Source of the DNA: Pseudomonas marginalis
GTDB taxonomy: Bacteria > Pseudomonadota > Gammaproteobacteria > Pseudomonadales > Pseudomonadaceae
NCBI RefSeq assembly: GCF_001645105.1
Contig: NZ_LKEG01000026.1
Span: 649 to 64,648 of the forward strand
Reading direction: 5' to 3'
Length of the DNA: 64,000 bases
The position numbers and the translations under genes are program-made. Below the pieces are notes generated by a model, which saw nothing but the letters and a program-made list of their open reading frames with translations, had not been told where the DNA came from and did no database searches. Position 1 is the stretch's first letter. The number at the start of each line of letters is the position of its first letter. Below are positions 1 through 8,163 of the stretch, one piece after another.

Positions 1-51
1 CTGGTGGCGGACTTGTTCGAAGCCGTACCCGAGTTGGAGAAGCTGGTCTAA
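1..51 (+). CDS. C-terminal fragment of an unidentified protein
   Basis: The window opens inside a reading frame whose last 16 residues end in ...VPELEKLV followed by TAA. It is followed at once by an intrinsic terminator, which supports a real gene end. Too little is present to name the protein. Confidence 0.6.
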   Translation: MVADLFEAVPELEKLV

Positions 52-71
52 TCCAGTCGCTTCACTTATAA

Positions 72-103
72 AGAGCCCGGTCCTTGTGACCGGGCTTTTT
101 TTT
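72..103 (+). terminator. Rho-independent terminator
   Basis: The hairpin AGCCCGGTC / GACCGGGCT with a TTGT loop is followed by a run of eight T. It ends the truncated gene at the window start. Confidence 0.9.
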
Positions 104-124
104 GACTTGCTGGAGACACTCGCC

Positions 125-940
125 ATGGAACTGCGCCCCTGGGCCGTACTGCTGGGCCTCACACTGCTGCCGAGCCTGACGCTGGCCGCCGGCAAATGCG
201 ACCGCCTGGTGATCACCGGCAGCCCGGACGCACCGCCTTTGCTCTGGCGCGACCCGCAAGACCCCACGCACCTGATCGGCGCCACCGCTGATGTGTTGCA
301 GCAAGTGGCCAAGGACCTCGGGTTGAAAATCGACCTGCTCTACGGCGGCAAACGCTCCCTGGCCCTGGATGAAGTGCGCAGCGGACGCATGGATATCCTG
401 GCCGATGCGCCGCTGAACCTGGGCGAACTGGAAACCCTCGACTACATTCACCCGGCGCTGGTGCAGCTCGACTACCTGGTCTGGACGCGCAAGGATTCGG
501 CGCTGGCCTACACCACGGCGGCCGACCTGCACGGGCACAAAGGTGCAGTGTCGGAGCGTGCACGTTTGAGCGCCGACTTTGAGACCTTCGCCGGCCAGCA
601 ACTGAGCCTGCAGCGCTTGCCTTCACTGACGCCGGCGTTCCAGAAGCTGCTGCTGGGGGAAGTGGACTATGTGCTGGCGAGCCGTTATTCCGGCATGGCC
701 ATGGCGCAGAGCCTGGGCATGAGCAATGACCTGATCGCCCGCGACGTGCCCATCGATCAGCCGGGCCTGTACCTGGCGATTTCCCACAACTCGGCCTGCA
801 ATGATCCGTGGTTACGCGGACAGCTCGCTAAAAAGATGACAGAATTGCCCGCGTCCGGTGTGGCGGAAACCGCGCTGCAGCGCAATCTGGAGCGCTGGAA
901 AGCACAATTGCAGCAACCCGTCGGCACCCCAACAAAGTAG
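125..940 (+). CDS. Periplasmic substrate-binding protein (SBP_bac_3-like)
   Basis: The product is 271 aa with an N-terminal signal peptide (MELRPWAVLLGL...LTLAAG) and then a fold like amino-acid-type periplasmic solute-binding proteins (VITGSPDAPPLLW, DEVRSGRMDILADAPLN). No permease or ATPase gene is adjacent, so it may act as a sensor or orphan binding protein. I chose the ATG at 125, which has GGAG ten bases upstream; an in-frame ATG at 86 lies inside the preceding terminator and is unlikely. It is followed after 9 bases by two envelope lipoprotein genes and probably shares a transcript with them. The ligand is unknown. Confidence 0.8.
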   Translation: MELRPWAVLLGLTLLPSLTLAAGKCDRLVITGSPDAPPLLWRDPQDPTHLIGATADVLQQVAKDLGLKIDLLYGGKRSLALDEVRSGRMDILADAPLNLGELETLDYIHPALVQLDYLVWTRKDSALAYTTAADLHGHKGAVSERARLSADFETFAGQQLSLQRLPSLTPAFQKLLLGEVDYVLASRYSGMAMAQSLGMSNDLIARDVPIDQPGLYLAISHNSACNDPWLRGQLAKKMTELPASGVAETALQRNLERWKAQLQQPVGTPTK

Positions 941-949
941 GGATTTTCA

Positions 950-1312
950 GTGACTCTTCGACCTCTTTTCGCGGCCCTCGCCGTTGTCGCTCTGGCGGGA
1001 TGTGCAGCCGATCCTGCGCCGAATGAACAAATACGCCTCACCCAGCAAGCCTTGGAACAAGCCGGCGCCGTGGGTGCCAGTGCCGATGAATCACCCGAAC
1101 TGAAACTGGCCGAAGACAAATTCGCCCAGGCCAAGGCCGATATGGCTGATCAATCCTACAAGGACGCACGCATGCAGGCCGAACAGGCCGAGCTGGACGC
1201 GCGCCTGGCCGAAGCCCAAGTGCTGACCCGCAAGAGCCAGGAACAACTGAACGTGCTTAACACCCGCATCACCCGTCTGCGCAAGCAATTGCAACTGGGG
1301 GAGGCCCAATGA
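950..1312 (+). CDS. DUF4398-type lipoprotein
   Basis: The product is 120 aa and starts at GTG. A lipoprotein signal peptide ends in the lipobox LAGC (about residues 16-19). The mature part is a charged Ala/Glu/Gln-rich helix with heptad character, predicted coiled coil, as in DUF4398 proteins. Its stop overlaps the start of the next gene (ATGA), so the two are translationally coupled. DUF4398 also occurs at the N-terminus of OmpA-like proteins, so this gene and its neighbour probably form one envelope unit. The exact function is not known. Confidence 0.8.
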   Translation: MTLRPLFAALAVVALAGCAADPAPNEQIRLTQQALEQAGAVGASADESPELKLAEDKFAQAKADMADQSYKDARMQAEQAELDARLAEAQVLTRKSQEQLNVLNTRITRLRKQLQLGEAQ

Positions 1313-2124
1313 GCCCGATGATCCGTGGTTTGGGCTGTGCCGTGTTGTTGGGCAGTGCGGTGCTGGGCGGTTGCGCCAGCCACCCCAATGGCGAGCAGGC
1401 CTTGCAGCAGGCGGGCAGTGACTTCCAGAAGGTCAAGGAAGACGCCAATGTGTTACGCATCGCGCCCAAGGATGTGATCCGTGCTGGCGAGTCCCTGGCC
1501 CGCGCCGATCGCTTGTCCAGCTACTGGGGCAGCGGCGCCGACGTGGTGCATTACGCCTACCTGAGCCAGCGCTACAGCGCCATTGCGCGCGAACACACCG
1601 AACAGGCGCTCAACGAAGAGCGCGGCGCCAAGCTCGAGCTGGAACGCCAGCGCCTGCAGCTGGCGCTGCGTGAAAGCAAGCTGATCAGCGTGCAGCAGCA
1701 AGGTAAGTGGCTCGAAGAACAGATCGCCAGCCTGGCCACCACCCAGACCGATCGCGGCCTGGTGATGACCCTGGGTGACGTGCTGTTCGACACCGGTGAG
1801 GCGGAGCTGAAAAACTCGGCCAACCGCACTGTGCTGAAAATCGTACAGTTCCTGCAACTGAACCCCAAGCGTGTGGTGCGCATCGAGGGGTATGCCGACA
1901 ACACCGGCGGTGAGCGGGAAAACCTCAAACTGTCTCGCGACCGCGCACAGTCGGTGGCCGATGTACTGGTAGACCTGGGGATCGACGAAAAACGCATCCA
2001 GGTCGAGGGTTATGGCGACCAGTACCCGGTCGAAGCGAATGCCTCCGAGCGGGGCAGGGCGCAGAACCGTCGGGTGGAAATTGTGTTCTCCGACGCTAAA
2101 GGCCAGTTGGGCGCCGCCCGCTAG
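1309..2124 (+). CDS. OmpA-family lipoprotein with N-terminal DUF4398-like helical region
   Basis: The product is 271 aa with lipobox LGGC near residue 23. A long helical region (about 30-145, rich in Glu, Gln and Arg) precedes a C-terminal OmpA/MotB-type peptidoglycan-binding domain (GDVLFDTGEAELK, RIEGYADNTGG, LSRDRAQSV, RVEIVF). It probably tethers the outer membrane to peptidoglycan. It overlaps the preceding lipoprotein gene by four bases and ends just before a strong palindrome that can act as terminator. Confidence 0.88.
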   Translation: MSPMIRGLGCAVLLGSAVLGGCASHPNGEQALQQAGSDFQKVKEDANVLRIAPKDVIRAGESLARADRLSSYWGSGADVVHYAYLSQRYSAIAREHTEQALNEERGAKLELERQRLQLALRESKLISVQQQGKWLEEQIASLATTQTDRGLVMTLGDVLFDTGEAELKNSANRTVLKIVQFLQLNPKRVVRIEGYADNTGGERENLKLSRDRAQSVADVLVDLGIDEKRIQVEGYGDQYPVEANASERGRAQNRRVEIVFSDAKGQLGAAR

Positions 2125-2140
2125 AAGCCTGGCGCAGATC

Positions 2141-2178
2141 AAAAATGTGGGAGGGGGCAAACCCCCTCCCACATTTTT
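2141..2178 (+). repeat. REP-class palindrome acting as a terminator-like hairpin
   Basis: The inverted repeat AATGTGGGAGGGGG / CCCCCTCCCACATT flanks a short CAAA centre and is followed by T6. The same sequence recurs at 28661, 31329, 41471, 45438 and 47085, so it is a member of a dispersed repeat family that can also stop transcription. Confidence 0.85.
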
Positions 2179-2332
2179 TATGTGCACCTGAAATCCCAGT
2201 CACCCGCCCTACAGTTTTTACTGTCACTCCCGCCCGCGCTCGACTATTGTGGCAACTGTCCCCGTACACTTCTAAACTGTGCCGGTATGTTTCACACAAA
2301 AATAAAATACCCGTGAAATCGAGTGCTGCGTC

Positions 2333-3772
2333 ATGACCAATCTGTTGCTTTACCAACGTATCGCCCAGCAACTGGCTGAGGATATCCGGCGCGGTGTCTA
2401 TCAACCGGGGGAGCGCGTGCCTTCGGTGCGCAAGATGAGCTCCCAGCTCAACGTGAGCCACGCCACGGTGTTGCAGGCCTACGCCAACCTGGAAGACCAG
2501 GGGCTGATCCGGGCACGTCCGCAGTCCGGTTATTACGTGCATCAGACACCCGCGCTCACGGCCCCCACGCCGGACATCGCGCGGGTCGAGCGGCCGGGGT
2601 TGGTCACCCGCAGCAGCATCATTCAGCAAGTGTTGGGCGAATCCCGCCGCGAAGGGGTGTTCCCGTTGGGCGCCGCGGTGCCGAGCGTGGATTACCTGCC
2701 GGTACGGGCATTGCACCAGCAGTTGGCCAAGGTCACGCGCTTTCAGAGCCCTCGGGCCTTCAGCTATATGTTCAGCCCCGGTTTCGAACCGCTGCGCCGT
2801 CAGGTGGCGATCCGCATGCGCGATGCGGGTGTGGTGGTGGATCCTTCCGAAGTGGTGATCACCCACGGTTGCGTCGATGCCTTACAGATGTCACTGCGGG
2901 TGTTGACGCGGCCGGGCGACCTGATTGCCGCTGAGTCGCCGACGTATTACGGCCTGCTGCAGCTGGCCGATCTGCTGGGCCTCAAAGTCATCGAGATTCC
3001 CAGCGACCCGTCCACCGGCATGAGCCTGGAAGCCCTGCAACTGGCGGCGAACCAATGGTCGATCAAGGCGCTGGTATTGACCACGCGCCTGAGCAACCCG
3101 CTCGGCGGCACCATGCCCGAAGAACGGCAAAAACAGTTACTGCGCCTGGCCTCGGATTTCGATATCCAGATTGTCGAGGACGATATCTACGGCGAACTGA
3201 TGTTCGAGCTCGGCCGCACCAAGGCCCTGAAAGCCTATGACCGCCTGGACCGGGTGATCTATTGCTCGAGTTTTTCCAAGACATTGTCCCCCGGCGTGCG
3301 CATAGGCTGGATGATCGCCGGCAAGTACCAGCAGGAAATCCAGCGCCTGCAGATGTTCAGCACCCACTCCGCATGCAGTGTCACGCAGATGGGCGTTGCC
3401 GCTTATCTTGAGAATGGCGGCTACGACCGGCACCTGCGCTACATCCGTCAGGAATACCGCAAGAACCTCAGCGCTTTCCAACTGGCGGTGCAGCAGTATT
3501 TCCCCGAAGGCACGCAGATGACTCGCCCGACCGGCGGTTTTATCCTGTGGGTCAGTTTGCCCGGACGGGTCAATACCCAGGAACTGCACGTGCGTGCCCT
3601 GCAACAGGGCATTAGCATTGCGCCAGGGTTGATTTTCAGCAACACAGAACAGTTCAACCACTGCATTCGCCTTAACTGCGGTACGCCGTGGAACCGCGAG
3701 GCAGAGCGGGCGCTGATGACCCTGGGGATGCTGGCCAGCCAGTTATGCCAGGAAACTGCAGCCGGCCTCTGA
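2333..3772 (+). CDS. MocR-type regulator: GntR winged helix + aminotransferase-like domain
   Basis: The product is 479 aa. Residues 1-75 form a GntR-family winged helix (LAEDIRRGVYQPGERVPSVR, NVSHATVLQAYANLEDQGLI). Residues about 100-470 form a fold-type I PLP aminotransferase domain, with the PLP lysine in SSFSKTLSPGVRIG. Such proteins are usually transcription factors sensing PLP-linked metabolites rather than enzymes. The gene stands alone between a REP palindrome and an envelope-protein gene, so its target is not evident. A second MocR gene is at 52774. Confidence 0.9.
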   Translation: MTNLLLYQRIAQQLAEDIRRGVYQPGERVPSVRKMSSQLNVSHATVLQAYANLEDQGLIRARPQSGYYVHQTPALTAPTPDIARVERPGLVTRSSIIQQVLGESRREGVFPLGAAVPSVDYLPVRALHQQLAKVTRFQSPRAFSYMFSPGFEPLRRQVAIRMRDAGVVVDPSEVVITHGCVDALQMSLRVLTRPGDLIAAESPTYYGLLQLADLLGLKVIEIPSDPSTGMSLEALQLAANQWSIKALVLTTRLSNPLGGTMPEERQKQLLRLASDFDIQIVEDDIYGELMFELGRTKALKAYDRLDRVIYCSSFSKTLSPGVRIGWMIAGKYQQEIQRLQMFSTHSACSVTQMGVAAYLENGGYDRHLRYIRQEYRKNLSAFQLAVQQYFPEGTQMTRPTGGFILWVSLPGRVNTQELHVRALQQGISIAPGLIFSNTEQFNHCIRLNCGTPWNREAERALMTLGMLASQLCQETAAGL

Positions 3773-3876
3773 GGCGCAAAAAAGGGACAACTCCGACAGT
3801 GGGCTGATCACCACGCTTGTCATGCCGTGCACAACAAGCGAGCATATGGCCCTCTGCCGTTAATGCTGTAGGCAAT

Positions 3877-4362
3877 ATGACTCAGATTTTTCGCGCTGTT
3901 CTGGTAATTGGCCTGTTAAGCCTGTGCAACGTCAGCACAGCGCTGGCGGCGGCCCCTGTGAGCGAAACCAAGCCTGCTGCGAGCTCTGAACAGAAGACCC
4001 CTGCGAAAAAACCGGCGCCGGCCAAAAAAGCGCCCGCTGCGAAGAAGAACGCGGCCACTGCCAAAAAACGTGCTGCGAGCAAATCCAAGGCCTCCCGTGA
4101 AGTGGCCCAGACGCAATTGCCCCCTGCACAGTTGGACCTGTCACTGCCTTCGGACATGGTCAGGCACTTGCAGCCCATCGGCACCATGCCCAAGCCCAAG
4201 AGCGTGCCCCTGCTGCCGCCGATGTTCGGCGAGAAGCCCACCGACAACAGTGCATTCCAGATCAACGGCCGCCTGCTCAGCAATGAGATGAGGCTGCAAT
4301 TGCGCAATGAAGAGCGGCGCGATGTGGAAGGTGCAGCGCTGGATTTCGAATTCAAGCAGTAA
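3877..4362 (+). CDS. Exported Ala/Lys/Pro-rich protein of unknown function
   Basis: The product is 161 aa with a signal peptide (MTQIFRAVLVIGLLSLCNVSTALA). A strongly basic low-complexity stretch (about residues 35-75; repeated PAKK/AAKK units) resembles histone-H1-like tails. The C-terminal half is more conserved-looking (LPSDMVRHLQPIG, FQINGRLLSNEMRLQLRNEE). An upstream in-frame ATG at 3817 was not used because it would bury the signal peptide. The function is unknown. The basic tail could bind polyanionic envelope polymers, but that is a guess. Confidence 0.7.
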   Translation: MTQIFRAVLVIGLLSLCNVSTALAAAPVSETKPAASSEQKTPAKKPAPAKKAPAAKKNAATAKKRAASKSKASREVAQTQLPPAQLDLSLPSDMVRHLQPIGTMPKPKSVPLLPPMFGEKPTDNSAFQINGRLLSNEMRLQLRNEERRDVEGAALDFEFKQ

Positions 4363-4524
4363 ACTTTTCCCCCAGACGTGACGTGTCCCTTCGACCATCT
4401 GTCGCAGACTGGTCAGTCACTTTTGTTTTCTGCGAAAAACCCCTGTTAGACCATTTTAAAACGGCTGTTTTAGGGCGTACTCTAGCCCGGCCATCCACAT
4501 TGAGTCGTCGAGGACCTGCTGGTC

Positions 4525-4779
4525 ATGAATTGCCGTGAAGGCTGTGGCGCTTGCTGCATCGCCCCCTCCATCAGTTCGCCATTACCGGGCATGCCACAAG
4601 GCAAACCGGCCGGCGAACGCTGCCTGCACCTGTCGGTCGAACAGCTATGCCTGCTGTTCGGGCAACCGGAGCGACCGGCGGTGTGCAGCGATTTCAAGGC
4701 GGATATTGAGGTCTGCGGCACCGACCAGGCCGATGCGATTCGCTTGATCGGCTGGTGGGAGCAGATGACGGCGGCTTGA
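4525..4779 (+). CDS. YkgJ-family cysteine-cluster protein
   Basis: The product is 84 aa with the N-terminal motif CREGCGACC and further cysteines at LCLLF, VCSDF and VCGTD, the pattern of the YkgJ/UPF0153 family of presumed Fe-S or zinc-binding proteins. It is shorter than many family members but complete in frame. The biochemical role of the family is not established. Confidence 0.82.
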   Translation: MNCREGCGACCIAPSISSPLPGMPQGKPAGERCLHLSVEQLCLLFGQPERPAVCSDFKADIEVCGTDQADAIRLIGWWEQMTAA

Positions 4780-4832
4780 TGGGCTTTACTATCGGAACTT
4801 TTTTCGGAACTTCGACAATAAGGAATACAACA

Positions 4833-5438
4833 ATGGGTTCGCTGAAACGAATGGCTGTGCTGTGCGGTTTTACGGTGTTGTTTGCTGCCACTGCCCAGGC
4901 TGAGGATTGGCAAGTCGCCAAGGATGAAGACGGTATCAAGGTGTCCCTGAGCGAAGTGGCCGGCTCCAAGTACAAGGCGTATCGCGGTGTGACCACGATC
5001 AAGGCGCCTTTGGCAAAAATCGTCGCCTTGCAGGAAGACGTGGCCGGTGCCTGTAAATGGATTCACGAGTGCAAGTCCCAGAAGCTGGTCGATAAGAAAG
5101 GTGACGAGAGCTGGACCTACACCCAATTCAAAGCCCCGTTCCCCGTGACCGATCGCGATTCCTACCTGCATATCACCACGACCAAGGCCGCCGACGGCAC
5201 GCTGACGCGTAAACTCGAAGGTGTCCCGACCTACAAGCCTGAAGAAAAAGGCTACGTCCGCGTGGCTCAGGTCGACGGTTTCTGGAAACTGGTGCCAAAG
5301 GGCGACAACCAGACCGAAGTCACTTACCAGGTGCACACCGAACCAGGTGGCAGCGTGCCTTCGTGGTTGGCCAACAAATTTGTGGTGGACGCGCCGTTCA
5401 ACACCTTGAAAGCCTTGAAAGAACACGCTGAAAAATAA
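4833..5438 (+). CDS. START-domain protein, exported
   Basis: The product is 201 aa with a clear signal peptide (MGSLKRMAVLCGFTVLFAATAQA). The mature part has START/SRPBCC lipid-binding-fold features (EDWQVAKDEDGIKVSLSEV, YTQFKAPFPVTDRDSYL, WLANKFVVDAPFNTLKAL). I chose the ATG at 4833 because AAGGAA lies just upstream and it gives a proper signal peptide. A role in periplasmic lipid binding or transfer is inferred from the fold; the ligand is unknown. Confidence 0.85.
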   Translation: MGSLKRMAVLCGFTVLFAATAQAEDWQVAKDEDGIKVSLSEVAGSKYKAYRGVTTIKAPLAKIVALQEDVAGACKWIHECKSQKLVDKKGDESWTYTQFKAPFPVTDRDSYLHITTTKAADGTLTRKLEGVPTYKPEEKGYVRVAQVDGFWKLVPKGDNQTEVTYQVHTEPGGSVPSWLANKFVVDAPFNTLKALKEHAEK

Positions 5439-5541
5439 GCGCAGTTGATCGGGTGTCTCCGACCTTGGGTGGAACGTTTGCCAAGCCCCCAAGGTCCAGA
5501 TAGAGGTAAGCCCACACACGGGTTTTATCGAGGAGGCACCG

Positions 5542-5778
5542 ATGCAAAAGTGGCAGATTACCTTCGTTGATGATCACGGCGTGCAGTCCGTTGAACAGTT
5601 CACCTGTGACCAGAAGCCCAGCCTCGAAGATGCGGCACACATGATTCGCAACAAACTGGTGCCCGTTGCCGCCGAACTGGACCTCAACGACCTGGAGGGC
5701 CGCAAGCCCGAGCCTACGGTCAAGATCCTCAAAGACCAGAACAGTATCCAGATCCTCGACATCTCTCCTGCCGCCTGA
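5542..5778 (+). CDS. Small conserved hypothetical protein (78 aa)
   Basis: The protein is acidic with no signal peptide or membrane segment and begins MQKWQITFVDDHGVQSVEQF. A strong ribosome binding site (GAGGAGGC) lies eight bases upstream of the ATG, which supports translation. I do not recognise a domain. It lies between an exported START protein and RraB without an obvious functional link. Confidence 0.7.
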   Translation: MQKWQITFVDDHGVQSVEQFTCDQKPSLEDAAHMIRNKLVPVAAELDLNDLEGRKPEPTVKILKDQNSIQILDISPAA

Positions 5779-5991
5779 ATATTCCCTGTCCACCCTTAAA
5801 GCGCCTCTGGTGGAGGTGATAGCTTCGCGCTACTCTGCAAATGAGATCAGCGAATGAATCGCTAAGGTCTGGTCTTGTCAGCTACATGCTTGTTTTCCAG
5901 CGGTGATGTTATTGCCGTAGTCCCCACGCCAGTACGGCGTGGGCTTCGGGAAGCACGGAAAGTCTATCCATCAATTTGAGGAGCACTTTTC

Positions 5992-6333
5992 ATGAGCACA
6001 GCCTATCAAGAAGATATCAGCACCAACGTTCTGCGCCGCATGAAAGAGGGCGGCTTCGACTTTTCGCGTTTTCACCCCATCGAGTTCTACGCCATTTTCC
6101 CGGATGAGGAACGGGCGCGCAGGGCTGCGGGTGAGTTTCGCGGGGAATCCCTGAATGCCCAGGTCAGTGCGCGCGACGATGGCGCCTGGTACCTGGAACT
6201 GAGCAAAATCATGTTCGCTACCTACGACGGCATAGGAGACTTCGAGCAAGACTTTGAGGCGGTGGTCGAGCCGCTGGGCGGGATCATCGAGGGATGGGGC
6301 GTGAAGCAGGAGGTGCGTGGGTTACCCATGTAG
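5992..6333 (+). CDS. rraB: RraB-family regulator of RNase E
   Basis: The product is 113 aa. The sequence (NVLRRMKEGGFDFSRFHPIEF, FPDEERARRAAGEF, GVGDFEQDF-like TYDGIGDFEQDFEAVVEPLGG) matches the RraB/DUF1260 family, a cytosolic inhibitor that binds RNase E and alters which transcripts are degraded. It begins at an ATG preceded by GAGGAG. The other RNase E regulator, rraA, is also in this window at 58939. Family assignment is good; activity on the Pseudomonas RNase E is inferred. Confidence 0.82.
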   Translation: MSTAYQEDISTNVLRRMKEGGFDFSRFHPIEFYAIFPDEERARRAAGEFRGESLNAQVSARDDGAWYLELSKIMFATYDGIGDFEQDFEAVVEPLGGIIEGWGVKQEVRGLPM

Positions 6334-6360
6334 CAGTTAGCAGTATGAGAACCACAGCGT

Positions 6361-6390
6361 ATCGGCTGACCTTTGGGTCGGCCGATTTTG
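6361..6390 (+). terminator. Terminator downstream of rraB
   Basis: The hairpin ATCGGCTGACC / GGTCGGCCGAT (one mismatch) is followed by TTTTGTTTG. Confidence 0.75.
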
Positions 6391-6440
6391 TTTGTGCTGT
6401 AGGAAAACTACTCGGAACTTGTAGCCCACTTTTCTGCACC

Positions 6441-6467
6441 AAAAAAAAGCCACCCAGAGAGGGTGGC
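6441..6467 (-). terminator. Orphan minus-strand intrinsic terminator
   Basis: A perfect 7-bp stem GCCACCC / GGGTGGC with a five-base loop is followed, on the minus strand only, by eight T. No annotated minus-strand gene lies upstream of it (6470-6750), so it implies an unannotated short transcript. Confidence 0.8.
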
Positions 6468-6749
6468 CTAAAGGGAAGAGCGGTGGGCTGAACCTGTAGG
6501 ACGCATCCTGTTCAGCAGATGGTTGTGATTATCCGCAGGCTTGGCCGGGCAGTGAAATCAACTCTGGCTATGCTGTTGATAGTCAAAGCCCGCATTGCGA
6601 TGAAGCGTGGGGCTGTGCACCGGGCATTCTGCGCACCAGGACGGTGCGGTCAGATTTTTATGTTTATTTAACTCACTGATTTTTAAGTGTTTATGCCGCT
6701 GGCACGGGCCTTGCGATGGTTCTTGCGTCCGGGTGACAAGGAGTTCGGC
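6468..6749. other. Gene-poor stretch with a possible minus-strand small RNA or micropeptide
   Basis: This intergenic region feeds the orphan minus-strand terminator. On the minus strand a 27-codon frame (ATG at 6595, stop at 6512, beginning MRALTINSIARVDF) ends about 45 bases before the terminator. Its ribosome binding site is weak, so a non-coding RNA is as likely as a peptide. On the plus strand the last 60 bases should hold the promoter of the ATP-grasp operon. Confidence 0.4.
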
Positions 6750-8159
6750 ATGATCCGCACTTATTACGATGAGATGTACGATGGGGCAGGGCAGGTCCGG
6801 CCTCATTACCGCGAGTTCGCCCGCTGGTTGGCCGACACGCCTGCTGAACTGCTGGCGCAACGCCGGCGCGAAGCCGATTTGCTGTTCCACCGCGCAGGGA
6901 TCACCTTCACGCTCTACGGGGACGAGCAGGGCACCGAGCGCCTGATCCCCTTTGACACCATCCCACGCAGCATCCCCGCCAGCGAATGGCGGATTGTCGA
7001 GCGCGGCTGCATCCAGCGGGTCAAGGCGCTTAATATGTTTCTCGCCGACCTGTATCACGAACAACGCATCATCAAGGCCGGGATCATCCCCGCCGAACAG
7101 GTGCTGGCCAACGAGCAATACCAACTGGCCATGCAAGGCCTGGACCTGCACCGCGACCTGTATTCCCACATCTCCGGGGTCGACCTCGTACGCGATGGCG
7201 ACGGCACGTACTACGTGCTGGAAGACAACCTGCGTACACCGAGCGGCGTCAGCTACATGCTCGAAGACCGCAAGATGATGATGCGCCTGTTCCCCGAACT
7301 GTTCGCCGCCCAACGCATCGCGCCCATCGATCACTACCCCAACCTGCTGCTGGATACCCTGAAAAGCTCCAGCCCCCTGGACAACCCCAGCGTGGTGGTA
7401 TTGACCCCGGGCCGCTTCAACAGCGCGTTCTTTGAACATGCCTTTCTGGCCCGTGAAATGGGCGTGGAACTGGTGGAAGGCGCCGACCTGTTCGTGCGCG
7501 ATGACCGCGTCTTCATGCGCACCACCGATGGCCCCAAGGCCGTGGACGTGATCTACCGTCGCCTTGATGACGCCTTCCTCGACCCCTTGGCCTTCAACCC
7601 GGACTCCATGCTCGGCGTGCCCGGCCTGCTCGCGGCCTACCGCTCCGGCAATGTGGTGCTGGCCAATGCTATCGGCACCGGGGTGGCGGATGACAAGTCG
7701 GTGTACCCCTTCGTCACCGAGATGATCCGTTTTTACCTGGATGAAGAACCGATCCTGAAGAATGTTCCGACCTTCCAGTGCCGTAAGCCCGACGAACTTT
7801 CCCACGTATTGGCCAACCTGCCCGACCTGGTCGTGAAGGAAACCCAAGGCTCCGGCGGCTACGGCATGCTGGTGGGCCCGGCGTCCACCGCAGCGGAAAT
7901 CGAAGCCTTCCGTGCCCGTATCAAGGCCAAGCCCCACGCCTATATCGCCCAGCCGACCCTGTGTTTATCCACCTGCCCGACGTTTGTCGAAAACGGCATT
8001 GCGCCCCGCCATATCGACCTGCGCCCGTTCGTGTTGTCCGGCAAGGAAACCCGTGTGGTCCCCGGCGGCTTGACCCGCGTTGCATTGCGCGAAGGCTCGC
8101 TGGTGGTCAACTCGTCCCAGGGTGGCGGCACCAAAGACACGTGGGTGGTCGAGGACTGA
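6750..8159 (+). CDS. Circularly permuted type-2 ATP-grasp protein (peptide ligase-like)
   Basis: The product is 469 aa, the usual size for this family (formerly DUF404/DUF407). Visible signatures include YYDEMYDGAGQVRPHY at the N-terminus, EDNLRTPSGVSYMLEDRK, TPGRFNSAFFEH, VIYRRLDDAFLDP, KETQGSGGYGMLVGP and HIDLRPFVLSG. The family is predicted to form amide bonds using ATP. I chose the ATG at 6750 with AAGGAG seven bases upstream; the earlier in-frame ATG adds 21 unrelated residues. It is the first gene of a tight three-gene operon with alpha-E and transglutaminase genes, an arrangement thought to make or process a peptide of unknown structure. Confidence 0.9.
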   Translation: MIRTYYDEMYDGAGQVRPHYREFARWLADTPAELLAQRRREADLLFHRAGITFTLYGDEQGTERLIPFDTIPRSIPASEWRIVERGCIQRVKALNMFLADLYHEQRIIKAGIIPAEQVLANEQYQLAMQGLDLHRDLYSHISGVDLVRDGDGTYYVLEDNLRTPSGVSYMLEDRKMMMRLFPELFAAQRIAPIDHYPNLLLDTLKSSSPLDNPSVVVLTPGRFNSAFFEHAFLAREMGVELVEGADLFVRDDRVFMRTTDGPKAVDVIYRRLDDAFLDPLAFNPDSMLGVPGLLAAYRSGNVVLANAIGTGVADDKSVYPFVTEMIRFYLDEEPILKNVPTFQCRKPDELSHVLANLPDLVVKETQGSGGYGMLVGPASTAAEIEAFRARIKAKPHAYIAQPTLCLSTCPTFVENGIAPRHIDLRPFVLSGKETRVVPGGLTRVALREGSLVVNSSQGGGTKDTWVVED

Positions 8160-8163
8160 TGCC

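Noticed and set aside
6558..7937. Open frame antisense to the CP-ATP-grasp gene, near the orphan minus-strand terminator
   Set aside because: Considered as the gene served by the terminator, but its composition is that of antisense translation and it overlaps a conserved gene throughout.
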